64,000 nucleotides of DNA from Streptomyces sp. WZ-12 (GCF_028898845.1 NZ_CP118574.1:2976001-3040000), one strand, 5' to 3'. Shown: positions 27,348 to 37,014, counted from the first letter of the stretch. A program made the numbers and translations. Notes: generated from the sequence alone by a model not told the origin.

Positions 27348-27581
27348 GTGGTACAGGCTTACATCCTGATCCAGACCGAGGTCGGCCGGGCCTCGGCGGT
27401 GGCGGAGGTCATCGCGAAGCTCCCCGGCGTGCTCCAGGCTGAGGACGTGACCGGCCCCTACGACGTCATCGTGCGCGCCCAGGCGGACACCGTCGACGAA
27501 CTGGGTCGCATGGTGGTCGCGAAGGTCCAGCAAGTGGAAGGCATCACGCGGACGCTCACCTGCCCGGTGGTCCATCTCTAG
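27348..27581 (+). CDS. Stand-alone Lrp/AsnC RAM-domain protein
   Basis: 77 residues that are only the ligand-binding (RAM) domain of Lrp/AsnC regulators: AYILIQTEVGRASAVAEVIA, GVLQAEDVTGPYDVIVRAQA, VEGITRTLTCPVVHL. No DNA-binding HTH, so it may act by forming hetero-oligomers with full-length Lrp proteins or as an amino-acid sensor; this is inference. GTG start with GGAGGTTCC upstream. Divergent from thiL across 158 bp and 9 bp upstream of the DUF3515 lipoprotein gene. Confidence 0.92.
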   Translation: MVQAYILIQTEVGRASAVAEVIAKLPGVLQAEDVTGPYDVIVRAQADTVDELGRMVVAKVQQVEGITRTLTCPVVHL

Positions 27582-27590
27582 CTCCCCCGT

Positions 27591-28085
27591 ATGCTCGGCC
27601 GGGTGATACGTGCCCCACGCCGGTACCTGGCCGCCCTACCCCTGCTCGCCACGGTGTGCGCGGTCGCGGGGTGTTCGTCCACCCCGGAGGTCGCGGCGCC
27701 CTCCCCCACGGGCGACGCCGCACGGGCCTGCCGGGCGCTCCACCGGGACCTGCCGCGGACCGTCGACGGGCTCACGCGGGGTACCGCCGAGCCGGTCTCG
27801 GACTTCACTGCCATATGGGGCGATCCTGCCGTGGAGCTGCGCTGCGGGGTGCCCCAGCCGGAGGTGCTCAGGCACGGAAGTGAACATTACAACCCCAACC
27901 CCGACTCCGCTGAAGTCAACGGCGTCCAGTGGCTCTTCGAGAAGCAGGACGACGGCTACCGCTTCACGACGGTGCTGCGGAAGGTCTACGTCGAGGTGAC
28001 GGTGCCGGGGAAGTACGCCCCGGAGATCAACGTCCTACCGGACCTCGCGGACGCGGTGCAGCGGAGCATCCCGGCCGGCGTGTAG
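27591..28085 (+). CDS. DUF3515 family lipoprotein
   Basis: Exported lipoprotein of unknown function. 164 residues: basic start, hydrophobic segment LAALPLLATVCAVAGC with a lipobox ending at Cys (about residue 28), then a DUF3515 domain with CRALHRDLPRTVDG, a second Cys in ELRCGVPQPEVL, and GVQWLFEKQDDGYRFTT. A GTG four codons in (27603) is an alternative start. Close to the RAM-domain gene, so probably cotranscribed. Confidence 0.9.
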   Translation: MLGRVIRAPRRYLAALPLLATVCAVAGCSSTPEVAAPSPTGDAARACRALHRDLPRTVDGLTRGTAEPVSDFTAIWGDPAVELRCGVPQPEVLRHGSEHYNPNPDSAEVNGVQWLFEKQDDGYRFTTVLRKVYVEVTVPGKYAPEINVLPDLADAVQRSIPAGV

Positions 28086-28430
28086 CCGACGCTGGAGGTG
28101 ACCGGCGCCCGACGGGTGGCCAACGTGGCGGCTCCGCTCCGGGGCACCGGGCGCACCACACGGGGCTGCCGACGGACCGGTGTTGGCCGACTCGCGGGAT
28201 GTGCCGGTGGCGCATCCCGTAGGGAGCCGAGACACCAGCACTGAGCCGACGCACCGCACGTACCGGCGGGCGACCGACTCGCTCGCGCGCGACCGCCGCG
28301 GCAGCGGGTACCGGCGGGCCGGTGCGTGGTTGACGCCCGGGAATACCCGCCCGCCGCACGCGCGTTGAGGCCCCGCAAGGGGGCGCGCACATCCCCTAGG
28401 GGATCTGTTCGCCCACCCTCAACTCCCCAC
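28086..28430. other. Intergenic region between convergent DUF3515 and ddl genes
   Basis: 345 bases with no credible gene. It contains the terminator-like hairpin at 28195-28219 and a perfect 14-bp palindrome ATCCCCTAGGGGAT at 28391-28404 close to the ddl stop. Confidence 0.5.
28195..28219. terminator. Hairpin between DUF3515 gene and ddl
   Basis: CGGGATGTGCC / GGCGCATCCCG, 11-bp stem with one G-T pair and a 3-base loop, about 110 bp after the DUF3515 stop. Confidence 0.55.
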
Positions 28431-29567
28431 TCAGCGCAGCCCCGTTGAGCGGCGCAGGGCGGCCTGGAGGAGGCGGTCGATGAGCTCCGGGTAGCTGACG
28501 CCGCTCTCCTGCCACATCCGCGGGTACATCGAGATGGGCGTGAAACCGGGCAGCGTGTTGATCTCGTTGATCACGAACTCGCCGTCGTCCAGCAGGAAGA
28601 AGTCCGCCCGGACCAGTCCCTCGCAGGACGCCGCCTCGAACGCCTCGACCGCCAGTTCCTGGACGCGGGCGGTCTGCTCCGCGGTCAGCGGCGCGGGCAC
28701 GATGCCGGCGGCCGAGTCGATGTACTTGGCCTCGAAGTCGTAGAAGTCGTGCGCGGTGACCGGCGGGATCTCGGCCGGCGCGCTGGCCCGCGGGCCGTCC
28801 TCGAACTCCAGCACCCCGCACTCGATCTCGCGGCCGCGCAGCAGCGACTCCACGATGATCTTGGGGTCGTGGCGCCGCGCCTCCTCGATCGCCTCGTCCA
28901 GCCCGGCGAGGTCGTCGACCTTGCTGATGCCCATGGACGAGCCGGCCCGCGCCGGCTTCACGAACAGCGGCCAGCCGTGCTCGCCGGCGAAGTCCACGAT
29001 CTTCTTGCGGGCCCCGGCGGCGTCCTGCTCCCACTCGCGGGGGCGGATGACCTCGTACGGGCCGACCGGCAGCCCGAAGGAGGCGAACACCCGCTTCATG
29101 TAGTCCTTGTCCTGGCCGACGGCCGAGGCGAGCACCCCGGAGCCGACGTAGGGCACCCCGGACAGCTCCAGCAGGCCCTGGAGCGTGCCGTCCTCGCCGT
29201 ACGGGCCGTGCAGCACGGGGAAGACGACGTCAACCTCGCCGAGAACCTTGGGGACCGATCCCGGCTCGCTGTAGACGACTTCGCGGCTGGTGGGGTCGGC
29301 GGACAGCACCACCGCGCCGTCGCCGCCCTCGGCGAGCTCGGCCACGTTGGGCAGCCGCCGGTCCGTGATCGCCATCCGCGCGGGGTCGTCGGCGGTCAGC
29401 GCCCAGCGGCCGTCGGTGGTGATGCCGATGGGCAGCACGTCGTACTTGTCGCGGTCGATGGCGGCCAGCACGGCTCCGGCGGTGACCACGGAGATGGCGT
29501 GCTCGGAGCTGCGGCCGCCGAACACGACGGCGACACGGGGCTTGTGGGAGGTGGTCTCGCTGCTCAT
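28431..29567 (-). CDS. ddl: D-alanine-D-alanine ligase
   Basis: ATP-grasp ligase making the D-Ala-D-Ala dipeptide for peptidoglycan. 378 residues from ATG 29567 (MSSETTSHKPRVAVVFGGRSSEH). Motifs: HGPYGEDGTLQGLLE near residue 115, KPARAGSSMGISKV, and the Mg-binding end DDGEFVINEINTLPGFTP. No sign of the D-Ala-D-Lac variant was checked in detail. It lies 104 bp after gpsA. Confidence 0.96.
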   Translation of the reverse strand: MSSETTSHKPRVAVVFGGRSSEHAISVVTAGAVLAAIDRDKYDVLPIGITTDGRWALTADDPARMAITDRRLPNVAELAEGGDGAVVLSADPTSREVVYSEPGSVPKVLGEVDVVFPVLHGPYGEDGTLQGLLELSGVPYVGSGVLASAVGQDKDYMKRVFASFGLPVGPYEVIRPREWEQDAAGARKKIVDFAGEHGWPLFVKPARAGSSMGISKVDDLAGLDEAIEEARRHDPKIIVESLLRGREIECGVLEFEDGPRASAPAEIPPVTAHDFYDFEAKYIDSAAGIVPAPLTAEQTARVQELAVEAFEAASCEGLVRADFFLLDDGEFVINEINTLPGFTPISMYPRMWQESGVSYPELIDRLLQAALRRSTGLR

Positions 29568-29671
29568 ATCGGCTTGAGGGTACCTGCTGGTAGGGGTTGC
29601 GGCGGCGCGGCGGGGCGGGAGGTGCTGCCCCACCGCGGCGCCGTTGAGGGGCGGTGGGAACGGGCGGGAGC

Positions 29672-30673
29672 TCAGTGCCGCTCCGGTTTGGCGCTGCGGG
29701 ACATCAGTTGCTTGAGGGCCACCAGCGGCGGCTTGCCCTCGTGGACGATCTCCACCACGGTCTCGGTGAGCGGCATGTCGACGCCGTGCTTGCGGGCCAG
29801 ATCCAGCACGGATTCACAGGACTTGACGCCCTCGGCGGTCTGCTTGGTGACCGCGATGGTCTCCGCCAGGGACATGCCCCGGCCGAGGTTGGTGCCGAAG
29901 GTGTTGTTGCGGGAGAGCGGCGAGGAGCAGGTGGCGACGAGGTCGCCCATGCCCGCCAGGCCCGCGAAGGTGTGCGCGTCGGCACCCATGGCCAGCCCGA
30001 GCCGGGTGGTCTCGGCCAGTCCGCGGGTGATCAGGGACGCCTTGGCGTTGTCGCCCAGGCCCATGCCGGTGGCGATGCCGACCGCGAGCGCGATGACGTT
30101 CTTGACCGCACCGCCCAGTTCGCAGCCCACCACGTCGGTGTTGGTGTACGGGCGGAAGTACGCGGTGTGGCAGGCGGCCTGGAGGCGGCGGGCGACGTCC
30201 TCGTCGGCGCAGGCGACCACGGCCGCGGCGGGCTGCTTCGCGGCAACTTCCTTGGCGAGGTTGGGGCCGGTCAGCACCGCGACGCGTTCCGCGGGGACCT
30301 TGGCGACCTCCTCGATGACCTCGCTCATGCGCTTGGCGGTGCCCAGCTCAACTCCCTTCATCAGGGAGACCAGAACGGTGTCGGAGGGCAACAGGGGCGC
30401 CCACTCGGCGAGGTTGGCGCGCAGCGTCTGGGAGGGCACGGCCAGGACGGTGAAGTCCGCGCCACGGGCGGCCTCGGCCGGATCGGTGGTGGCCCGTACG
30501 CCCGTGGGGAGTTCGACGCCCGGTAGGTAGTCCGGGTTGGTGCGGCCGGCGTTGATGGCGTCAACGAGGGCCGCTCTGCGCCCCCACAGGGTCACCTCGC
30601 ATCCCGCGTCGGCGAGCACCATCGCGAATGCGGTGCCCCAGGACCCCGTGCCGAAGACGGCGCAGCGCGTCAC
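29672..30673 (-). CDS. gpsA: Glycerol-3-phosphate dehydrogenase [NAD(P)+]
   Basis: Reduces dihydroxyacetone phosphate to sn-glycerol-3-phosphate for phospholipid synthesis. 333 residues: Rossmann motif VFGTGSWGTAFAMVLADAG at the N-terminus, catalytic Lys region ELGGAVKNVIALAVG near residue 190, and SRNNTFG. The GTG start overlaps the plsC-like stop (GTGA), so acyl acceptor and acyltransferase are made together. Confidence 0.97.
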   Translation of the reverse strand: MTRCAVFGTGSWGTAFAMVLADAGCEVTLWGRRAALVDAINAGRTNPDYLPGVELPTGVRATTDPAEAARGADFTVLAVPSQTLRANLAEWAPLLPSDTVLVSLMKGVELGTAKRMSEVIEEVAKVPAERVAVLTGPNLAKEVAAKQPAAAVVACADEDVARRLQAACHTAYFRPYTNTDVVGCELGGAVKNVIALAVGIATGMGLGDNAKASLITRGLAETTRLGLAMGADAHTFAGLAGMGDLVATCSSPLSRNNTFGTNLGRGMSLAETIAVTKQTAEGVKSCESVLDLARKHGVDMPLTETVVEIVHEGKPPLVALKQLMSRSAKPERH

Positions 30674-31545
30674 TTGCCTTCATCCTCCTGTGCCTGACGG
30701 GTGCTTCGGGTGGTGTGCGTGGGGGCGGCCGGTGCGGCGGACTCGGCCGGTTCCAGCTCGGCGTCGTCGGCGCGGGCCGTCTCGGCGGCCTTCGCGGCCC
30801 GCGCGGCCTCACGGGCGGCGCGCCGTTCGCGGGCGATTTCCCTGCGGTAGTCGAAGGGTTCGGCCGGCGCGGCTTCGCCGCGGATTCCGGCCAGTTCGAC
30901 GGTGATGGCCGCCATGATCTTCTCGGTGACGGCACGCAGCACCTCGGCGGTGGGCTCCTGGTCGTGGAACTCGCTGAGGTCCACCGGCGGACCGGCCTTG
31001 ACGCGCAGCGTCTTGCGCGGGAGGAGCCGGAGCTTCTTCTCCTTGGCGTACGGCGGCATCGCCTCGTTGGCGCCCCACTGGGCGACGGGGATGACCGGTG
31101 CCTTGGTCAGCAGCGCGACCCGGGCGGCGCCGGTCTTGCCCTGCATGGGCCACAGCGCGGGGTCGCGGGTGAGGGTGCCCTCCGGGTAGAAGGCGACGCA
31201 TTCGCCCTTCTCGATGGCGTTCACGGCGGCGCGGAAGGCGGTGGCGGCGTCGGTGGTTTCCCGGTAGACGGGGATCTGTCCGGTGCCCCGCATCACCATG
31301 CCGACAAAGCCGCTCTTGAAGAGCCCGGCCTTGGCGAGGAATCGCGGGACCCGCCCGGTGTTGTACTGATAGTGCGCATAGGAGAGCGGATCAAGATACG
31401 AGTTGTGGTTGACCGCGGTAATAAAACCGCCGTCGGTCGGAATGTGCTCCATTCCCCGCCAGTCCCGCTTGAACAGAACCAAGAGCGGCGGTTTGCAGAT
31501 GACCGCGGCCAAGCGGTACCAGAAGCCGATTCTGCGGCGGGACAC
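30670..31545 (-). CDS. plsC: 1-acyl-sn-glycerol-3-phosphate acyltransferase (PlsC family)
   Basis: Membrane-associated acyltransferase converting lysophosphatidate to phosphatidate. 291 residues from GTG 31545, preceded by GGAGG at 8 bases. HX4D motif is NHNSYLDPL (about residue 38) and the substrate motif is FYPEGTLTRD (about 105). The last 65 residues are a highly charged Ala/Arg/Glu tail, uncommon in the family core but frequent in Streptomyces versions. Overlaps gpsA by 4 bases. Confidence 0.93.
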   Translation of the reverse strand: MSRRRIGFWYRLAAVICKPPLLVLFKRDWRGMEHIPTDGGFITAVNHNSYLDPLSYAHYQYNTGRVPRFLAKAGLFKSGFVGMVMRGTGQIPVYRETTDAATAFRAAVNAIEKGECVAFYPEGTLTRDPALWPMQGKTGAARVALLTKAPVIPVAQWGANEAMPPYAKEKKLRLLPRKTLRVKAGPPVDLSEFHDQEPTAEVLRAVTEKIMAAITVELAGIRGEAAPAEPFDYRREIARERRAAREAARAAKAAETARADDAELEPAESAAPAAPTHTTRSTRQAQEDEGK

Positions 31546-31676
31546 TGGGACACCCTCCTTGTGGGACCTGCGAAGCTGCTGCGAGCCGGCAGCCGCACAA
31601 GTGTCGCCCCGTGTACCCGCTATGTCGAGAACACCGTAACCCCGTCGCTGAAGGAAAGGCCCGGCGGCAGGTGAGA

Positions 31677-32432
31677 ATGATCCCGATGCGAAGAGACGGA
31701 GCGGATGTGCGCTGGAGCCTCGTTGTGCCGCTGAAACCGCTGGTGCGGGCCAAGAGCAGGCTCTCCGAAGCCGCCGGTGAGGAGTTCCGGCCGCGGTTGG
31801 CGCTGGCATTCGCGCTGGACACCGTGGCGGCGGCGCTGGCCTGCGCGGACGTGCGGGATGTGGCGGTTGTCACGGACGATCCGGTGGCCGGGGAGCACTT
31901 GACGGCGTTGGGGGCGCGCATTGTGCCGGACGCTCCGGCCAACGGACTGAATGCCGCACTGGCCCACGGTGCGGCCGTGGTAAGGGCGCACCGACCCGGT
32001 GCTCCGGTCGCCGCGCTGAACGCCGATCTGCCGGCGCTCCGCCCGGCCGAGCTGGCGGTGGTGCTCCATTCCGCCGCGCTTTTTCCCCGCGCATTTCTCG
32101 CGGATGCGGCGGATATCGGGACAACGCTTCTGTCCGCGACTTCCGGTACGGAATTGGACCCGGCTTTCGGGGGCGCCTCACGGGCCCGTCACCTGGCGTC
32201 CGGGGCCCGGGAGATCACCGCGCCGGACGTGCCGTCGGTGCGCCGGGACGTGGACACCGGCGACGATCTGCGGGCCGCGCTGGCGCTGGGCGTGGGCCCG
32301 CACACCGCGCGGCAGGCCCCGCGGGTGCCGGGCTGGGCCGCGTGGGCGGGCGTCGGCGCCGTTCCGGGCCGCCGGGACATCGTGGGCGTCCCGGGTGTGG
32401 TCGGGCCGCCGCTCAGAGCGTCTGGAGCGTGA
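31677..32432 (+). CDS. cofC: 2-phospho-L-lactate (PEP) guanylyltransferase
   Basis: Step in coenzyme F420 synthesis (CofC/FbiD), joining GTP to phospholactate or PEP. 251 residues from an ATG at 31677 behind GGCAGG (another ATG three codons on is possible). Reads WSLVVPLKPLVRAKSRLS, typical of the nucleotidyltransferase loop, and later LNADLPALRP and SATSGTELDPAFGGASRARH. Divergent from plsC. Its 3' end overlaps the convergent small OB-like gene by 20 bases. The C-terminal 40 residues are low-complexity. Confidence 0.92.
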   Translation: MIPMRRDGADVRWSLVVPLKPLVRAKSRLSEAAGEEFRPRLALAFALDTVAAALACADVRDVAVVTDDPVAGEHLTALGARIVPDAPANGLNAALAHGAAVVRAHRPGAPVAALNADLPALRPAELAVVLHSAALFPRAFLADAADIGTTLLSATSGTELDPAFGGASRARHLASGAREITAPDVPSVRRDVDTGDDLRAALALGVGPHTARQAPRVPGWAAWAGVGAVPGRRDIVGVPGVVGPPLRASGA

Positions 32433-32616
32433 CGAGGACGATCCGCCGGTCGGCACCCTCGCCGGTGACCTCGATCCGCACGCGTTGACCGGGCCGCAGC
32501 AGGAGCAGGCCGCCCGCGTCGAAGGCCGCCGCGTCGAAGGGCAGCGGGGTCCCGTCGTCCAGCAGCACGCTGCCGGCGCGGGTCGTCTCGTCGTAGGTGT
32601 ACGCGGTCGCCTGCAT
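32413..32616 (-). CDS. Small cold-shock/OB-fold-like protein (67 aa)
   Basis: Unrecognised by name. 67 residues starting MQATAYTYDETTRAGSVLLD; the pattern GSVLLDDGTPLPFD and LRPGQRVRIEV resembles a shortened cold-shock domain, though the RNA-binding aromatic motifs are missing. ATG 32616 gives the conserved-looking length; a longer upstream extension is less likely. It overlaps the 3' end of cofC by 20 bases tail to tail, so antisense interaction of the mRNAs is possible. Confidence 0.7.
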   Translation of the reverse strand: MQATAYTYDETTRAGSVLLDDGTPLPFDAAAFDAGGLLLLRPGQRVRIEVTGEGADRRIVLVTLQTL

Positions 32617-32656
32617 GAGGCCAGCGTAGACGGGGCGTTGACGGATCACGCACCGC

Positions 32657-32686
32657 GGGCCGGGCTCCCCGAAGGGAGACCGGCCC
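32657..32686 (-). terminator. Terminator of hupS
   Basis: GGGCCGG-G-CTCCC / GGGAG-A-CCGGCCC stem with a single mismatch and a 4-base loop, 32 bp after the hupS stop. Confidence 0.75.
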
Positions 32687-32717
32687 GGCGCCTGGCGTTG
32701 CGTTGCCGCCGCTTCAA

Positions 32718-33374
32718 TTACCGCTTGCGAGCAGTGGTCTTCTTGGCGGTGGTCTTGCGCGCCGTGGTCTTCTTGGCGGGAGCCTTCTTCGCCGTGGTCT
32801 TCTTGGCGGGCGCGGTCTTCTTCGCCGTGGCCTTCTTGGCGGTGGTCTTCTTCGCCGTGGCCTTCTTCGCCGCCGTCTTCTTCGCCGGCGCCGCCTTCTT
32901 GGCAGTGGCCTTCTTCGCGGTGGCCTTCTTCGCCGCGGTGGTCTTCTTCGCCGCCGTCTTCTTCGCCGGCGTGGCCTTCTTGGCCGCAGCCTTCTTGGCG
33001 GCGGCCTTCTTCGCCGCGGCCTTCTTGATGGTGGCACCACCGGTCAGGCTGCCCTTGGGCGCCTTCTTGACGGCGACCTCACCGCCCCTGGGGAGCTTCT
33101 TCGAGCCGCTCACCAGGTCCTTGAAGCCCTGGCCCGCGCGGAAACGGGGCACCGAGGTCTTCTTGACCCGCACGCGCTCACCCGTCTGCGGGTTGCGGGC
33201 GTAACGGGCCGGGCGGTCGACCTTCTCGAACGAGCCGAATCCGGTGACCGAAACGCGGTCGCCGGAGACAACTGCCCGGACGATTGCGTCCAGTACGGCG
33301 TCCACCGCGTCCGCGGCGTTCTGGCGGCCACCGACCTTGTCGGCAATGGCTTCTACGAGCTGCGCCTTGTTCAC
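32718..33374 (-). CDS. hupS: HU-family nucleoid protein with long Lys/Ala tail (HupS)
   Basis: DNA-packaging protein of sporulating Streptomyces. 218 residues: HU domain at 1-94 ([55 protein letters not shown]), then about 100 residues of KKA(A/T)AKK-type repeats like eukaryotic histone H1 tails. That tail separates HupS from the short vegetative HupA. ATG at 33374. In S. coelicolor this protein is tied to spore nucleoid compaction; its position here, near leuCD, agrees with my recollection. Confidence 0.96.
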   Translation of the reverse strand: MNKAQLVEAIADKVGGRQNAADAVDAVLDAIVRAVVSGDRVSVTGFGSFEKVDRPARYARNPQTGERVRVKKTSVPRFRAGQGFKDLVSGSKKLPRGGEVAVKKAPKGSLTGGATIKKAAAKKAAAKKAAAKKATPAKKTAAKKTTAAKKATAKKATAKKAAPAKKTAAKKATAKKTTAKKATAKKTAPAKKTTAKKAPAKKTTARKTTAKKTTARKR

Positions 33375-33499
33375 GTCTTCCCCTTCGGAGACATTGCTGG
33401 AACGAAAGTTTCCAAGCGTTTTCGCACGTTAGGCAGATATATACCGCAAATCAAACACGAAACGGGCTAATCACCCTTGTGCCGCAACGGACTCGACCT

Positions 33500-33745
33500 T
33501 CACGGACTTCCATCGGCATGCACATCTTCGGGATAACGACCTTCGTCAAGGTCATGCATGAACCACTCCAGACGCCTTGCTGCGTCCGCAAGATCGTGTT
33601 TAGCCGCGGCCGTGATGACGAGCAGCTTCCGGGTCAGCGCCATCCGTACGCCCTCCGGGACTTGCAGTGTCCGCACTCTTGCGTGTGCGTCCTTGAGTCG
33701 GTCGGCGACGGAACCGTAGAGCTTGAGTTGGTCGTCGCGTTCCAT
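33500..33745 (-). CDS. Conserved small helical protein (81 aa)
   Basis: Function unknown. 81 residues: MERDDQLKLYGSVADRLKDA, a predicted helical middle (VPEGVRMALTRKLLVITAA), and DLADAARRLEWFMHDLDEGR, ending in an acidic tail. No membrane or signal segment. Codon use is typical of the host. It lies between leuD and hupS on the same strand. Confidence 0.8.
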   Translation of the reverse strand: MERDDQLKLYGSVADRLKDAHARVRTLQVPEGVRMALTRKLLVITAAAKHDLADAARRLEWFMHDLDEGRYPEDVHADGSP

Positions 33746-33810
33746 GCGCTAATTGTGCCATCTGCGGCGAGTTGTCGCTTCACGGGGCCTCAACACCGGC
33801 CTCAACACGG

Positions 33811-33847
33811 CGATGCGCCCCCCGCCAACTGCACAGGGGGCGCATCG
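33811..33847 (-). terminator. Terminator of leuCD
   Basis: CGATGCGCCCCC / GGGGGCGCATCG, 12-bp perfect stem, 13-base loop, 35 bp after the leuD stop. Confidence 0.8.
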
Positions 33848-33881
33848 TACGCAATAAGCCTTTGAGCCATAAAACCCGAGG

Positions 33882-34475
33882 TCAGACCTCGATGGTACGC
33901 GGTTTGAACGCGGGCCTGTTCGCCTCGTACGCGGCGATCGAAGACTCCTCCCGAAGGGTGAGACTGATGTCGTCCAGACCCTCCAGGAGTCGCCAACGGG
34001 CGTTCTCATCCAGGGTGAAGCCGGCGGTGATGCCCTCGGCGCGAACCTCGCGTCGGACGAGGTCGACCGTGACGTCGGTGGTGGGGTCGGACTCCACCAA
34101 CTGCTGCAGCCGGTCCACGGTCTCCTGCGGCAGGACCACCGTCAGGAGGCCGTTCTTCAGGGAGTTGCCCCGGAAGATGTCCGCGAAGCGGGACGAGATG
34201 ACGGCCTTGAAGCCGTAGTTCTGCAGTGCCCAGACTGCGTGTTCGCGGGAGGAGCCGGTGCCGAAGTCGGGGCCGGCCACCAGGACGGTGGCGCCCTTGT
34301 ACGCCTCCTGGTTGAGGACGAACTCGGGGTCCTTGCGCCACGCCTCGAACAGGCCGTCCTCAAAGCCGTCCCGGGTGACCTTCTTCAGCCAATGGGCCGG
34401 GATGATCTGGTCGGTGTCGACGTTGCTGCGGCGCAGCGGAACGGCCCGGCCGGTGTGGGTGGTGAATGCTTCCAT
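33882..34475 (-). CDS. leuD: 3-isopropylmalate dehydratase small subunit
   Basis: Swivelling-domain subunit of the isomerase of leucine synthesis. 197 residues: [30 protein letters not shown], and [13 protein letters not shown]. Starts 5 bp after leuC, so translated with it. Confidence 0.97.
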   Translation of the reverse strand: MEAFTTHTGRAVPLRRSNVDTDQIIPAHWLKKVTRDGFEDGLFEAWRKDPEFVLNQEAYKGATVLVAGPDFGTGSSREHAVWALQNYGFKAVISSRFADIFRGNSLKNGLLTVVLPQETVDRLQQLVESDPTTDVTVDLVRREVRAEGITAGFTLDENARWRLLEGLDDISLTLREESSIAAYEANRPAFKPRTIEV

Positions 34476-34480
34476 GGTGT

Positions 34481-35911
34481 TCAGACTCCCGCGGGCGTGG
34501 CGACGGTGGCGTCGGACAGGTCGGCAGGCGAGGCCAGATGGCCGAGAACCGCCGTTGCGGCGGCGACCTGGGGCGAAACGAGGTGGGTGCGACCGCCCTT
34601 GCCCTGCCGGCCCTCGAAGTTGCGGTTGGAGGTGGACGCGGAGCGCTCACCGGGCGCCAACTGGTCCGGATTCATGCCCAGGCACATCGAGCAACCGGCG
34701 TGCCGCCATTCGGCGCCGGCGGCCGTGAACACCTTGTCCAGGCCCTCCTCGACGGCCTGGAGGGCGACCCGGACCGAGCCGGGGACCACCAGCATCCGTA
34801 CGCCGTCGGCGACTTTGCGCTCCTTGAGGATCGCGGCGGCCGAGCGCAGGTCCTCGATACGGCCGTTGGTGCACGAACCTACGAAGACGGTGTCCACGGA
34901 GATCTCGCGCAGCGGCTGACCCGCCGTCAACCCCATGTATTCCAGGGCCTTTTCGGCGGCGAACCGCTCCGAGGGGTCCTCGTACGAAGCCGGGTCGGGG
35001 ACTCGCGCCGAAAGCGGCGCGCCCTGGCCGGGGTTGGTGCCCCAGGTGACGAACGGGGCCAGCGACGCGGCGTCGATGACGACCTCGGCGTCGAAGACCG
35101 CGTCGTCGTCGGTGCGCAGCGTCCGCCAGTACGCCACCGCGGCGTCCCAGTCCGCGCCCTGCGGGGCATGGTCGCGGCCCTGGAGGTAGTCGAAGGTGGT
35201 CCGGTCGGGGGCGATCATGCCGGCCCGGGCGCCCGCCTCGATCGACATGTTGCAGATGGTCATCCGGGCTTCCATCGACAGCTTCTCGATGGCCGAGCCG
35301 CGGTACTCGATGACGTAGCCCTGGCCCCCGCCGGTGCCGATCTTCGCGATGATGGCCAGGATCAGGTCCTTGGCGGTGACGCCGTCGGGCAGTTCGCCGT
35401 CGACGGTGATGGCCATGGTCTTGAACGGGGCCATCGGCAGCGTCTGGGTCGCCAGGACGTGCTCGACCTGGCTGGTGCCGATGCCGAACGCCAGCGCGCC
35501 GAACGCGCCGTGGGTGGAGGTGTGACTGTCACCGCAGACCACGGTGGTGCCGGGCTGGGTCAGTCCCAACTGCGGTCCCACGACGTGGACAACGCCCTGC
35601 TCGACGTCGCCCAGCGGGTGCAGCCGGACGCCGAACTCCGCGCAGTTCTTGCGCAGGGTCTCCAACTGCGTGCGGGAGACCGGGTCCGCGATCGGCTTGT
35701 CGATGTCGAGCGTGGGGGTGTTGTGGTCCTCGGTGGCGAGGGTCAGGTCCGTGCGCCGGACCGTGCGACCGGCCTTGCGGAGACCGTCGAACGCCTGCGG
35801 GCTGGTGACCTCGTGCAGCAGGTGCAGATCGATGAAGAGGAGGTCGGGCTCGCCGTCCGCGCGCCGGACGACGTGGTCGTCCCAGACCTTCTCCGCAAGT
35901 GTCCGTCCCAT
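34481..35911 (-). CDS. leuC: 3-isopropylmalate dehydratase large subunit
   Basis: Catalytic [4Fe-4S] subunit converting 2- to 3-isopropylmalate. 476 residues from ATG 35911 ([15 protein letters not shown]). Cluster-binding Cys in GSCTNGR (near residue 345) and [13 protein letters not shown] (near 405); [13 protein letters not shown] near residue 130. Transcribed away from ndgR, with the palindrome at 36055-36071 between. Confidence 0.97.
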   Translation of the reverse strand: MGRTLAEKVWDDHVVRRADGEPDLLFIDLHLLHEVTSPQAFDGLRKAGRTVRRTDLTLATEDHNTPTLDIDKPIADPVSRTQLETLRKNCAEFGVRLHPLGDVEQGVVHVVGPQLGLTQPGTTVVCGDSHTSTHGAFGALAFGIGTSQVEHVLATQTLPMAPFKTMAITVDGELPDGVTAKDLILAIIAKIGTGGGQGYVIEYRGSAIEKLSMEARMTICNMSIEAGARAGMIAPDRTTFDYLQGRDHAPQGADWDAAVAYWRTLRTDDDAVFDAEVVIDAASLAPFVTWGTNPGQGAPLSARVPDPASYEDPSERFAAEKALEYMGLTAGQPLREISVDTVFVGSCTNGRIEDLRSAAAILKERKVADGVRMLVVPGSVRVALQAVEEGLDKVFTAAGAEWRHAGCSMCLGMNPDQLAPGERSASTSNRNFEGRQGKGGRTHLVSPQVAAATAVLGHLASPADLSDATVATPAGV

Positions 35912-36054
35912 CGCTTTCCCTCCGGCCGGCCGCAGTGCCGGCCTTGCTCGTGTGTGCGCGGTGACCCGCGAATCTCCCCTGGCGGGTCTGACGCCGGGCC
36001 CTGGTCGGGGGCCGCAGCTACAGAGTGACGACTTCGCTGGAAAATTGAACTTGC

Positions 36055-36071
36055 GTTTCACACTGTGAGAC
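36055..36071. promoter_or_regulatory. Candidate NdgR operator between leuC and ndgR
   Basis: GTTTCACA-C-TGTGAGAC, an 8-bp inverted repeat with one mismatch, in the divergent promoter and 15 bp before the ndgR start. NdgR is known to control leuCD in Streptomyces; the site itself is inferred. Confidence 0.6.
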
Positions 36072-36085
36072 GCGAGTATCGTTGC

Positions 36086-36805
36086 ATGGACAACTCTAGC
36101 GGCGTCGGCGTTCTCGACAAGGCGGCTCTGGTTTTGAGCGCTCTGGAGTCCGGTCCGGCCACCCTCGCCGGGCTGGTCGCGGCGACCGGGCTCGCACGAC
36201 CCACGGCCCACCGGCTGGCCGTGGCACTGGAACACCACCGGATGGTGGCGAGGGACATGCAGGGCCGGTTCATCCTCGGCCCGCGCCTCTCCGAACTGGC
36301 CGCGGCGGCCGGCGAGGACCGCCTCCTGGCCACGGCCGGCCCGGTGCTCACGCATCTACGGGACGTGACGGGCGAGAGCGCCCAGCTCTACCGTCGACAG
36401 GGCGACATGCGGATCTGCGTGGCCGCGGCGGAACGGCTGTCCGGACTGCGGGACACCGTCCCGGTGGGCTCCACGCTGACCATGAAGGCCGGTTCGTCGG
36501 CCCAGATCCTGATGGCCTGGGAGGAGCCGGAGCGGCTGCACCGCGGCCTCCAGGGCGCCCGCTTCACCGCCACCGCGCTCTCCGGCGTACGGCGCCGCGG
36601 CTGGGCCCAGTCGATCGGTGAGCGGGAGCCGGGCGTGGCCTCGGTCTCGGCGCCCGTGCGCGGCCCCTCGAACCGCGTGGTGGCCGCCGTCTCGGTCTCC
36701 GGCCCGATCGAGCGGCTGACCCGCCACCCAGGCCGGATGCACGCCCAGGCGGTCATCGACGCCGCCGCCCGCCTCTCCGAGGGCCTGCGCCGCAACGGCG
36801 GCTGA
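36086..36805 (+). CDS. ndgR: IclR-family regulator NdgR
   Basis: Amino-acid-dependent growth and leucine regulator. 239 residues from ATG 36086: winged HTH at about 10-70 ([20 protein letters not shown]) and an IclR effector domain (about 85-239) with [17 protein letters not shown]. No RBS of strength is visible before the ATG. Divergent from leuCD, as in other Streptomyces. Confidence 0.95.
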   Translation: MDNSSGVGVLDKAALVLSALESGPATLAGLVAATGLARPTAHRLAVALEHHRMVARDMQGRFILGPRLSELAAAAGEDRLLATAGPVLTHLRDVTGESAQLYRRQGDMRICVAAAERLSGLRDTVPVGSTLTMKAGSSAQILMAWEEPERLHRGLQGARFTATALSGVRRRGWAQSIGEREPGVASVSAPVRGPSNRVVAAVSVSGPIERLTRHPGRMHAQAVIDAAARLSEGLRRNGG

Positions 36806-36970
36806 GTCCCCACCGGCCGGCCCCGCTCCCCCGCGGCGGCCAGCCGGCCCGCTCCCGACACCCGCGCCGACCGCCACCCAATTCCGCCCGCCGCACGGAT
36901 CGTTGCCACCGGGCCGGCACCAACTCCCCCGCGCCGCGGGGCAATTGACCAACGCCGCTCCCAACACGCG

Positions 36971-37006
36971 GAAGAGGCCCTCCGCTTGAAAGCGGAGGGC
37001 CTCTTC
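36971..37006. terminator. Strong terminator between ndgR and the tRNA cluster
   Basis: 17-bp perfect stem GAAGAGGCCCTCCGCTT and its complement, 2-base loop. Just downstream of the last tRNA of the minus-strand array, so it probably ends that transcript. Confidence 0.85.
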
Positions 37007-37014
37007 CTGTGACG

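Noticed and set aside
32718..33060. Lys/Ala repeats as a simple-sequence or CRISPR-like array
   Set aside because: They are the codons of the HupS tail and have no spacers.
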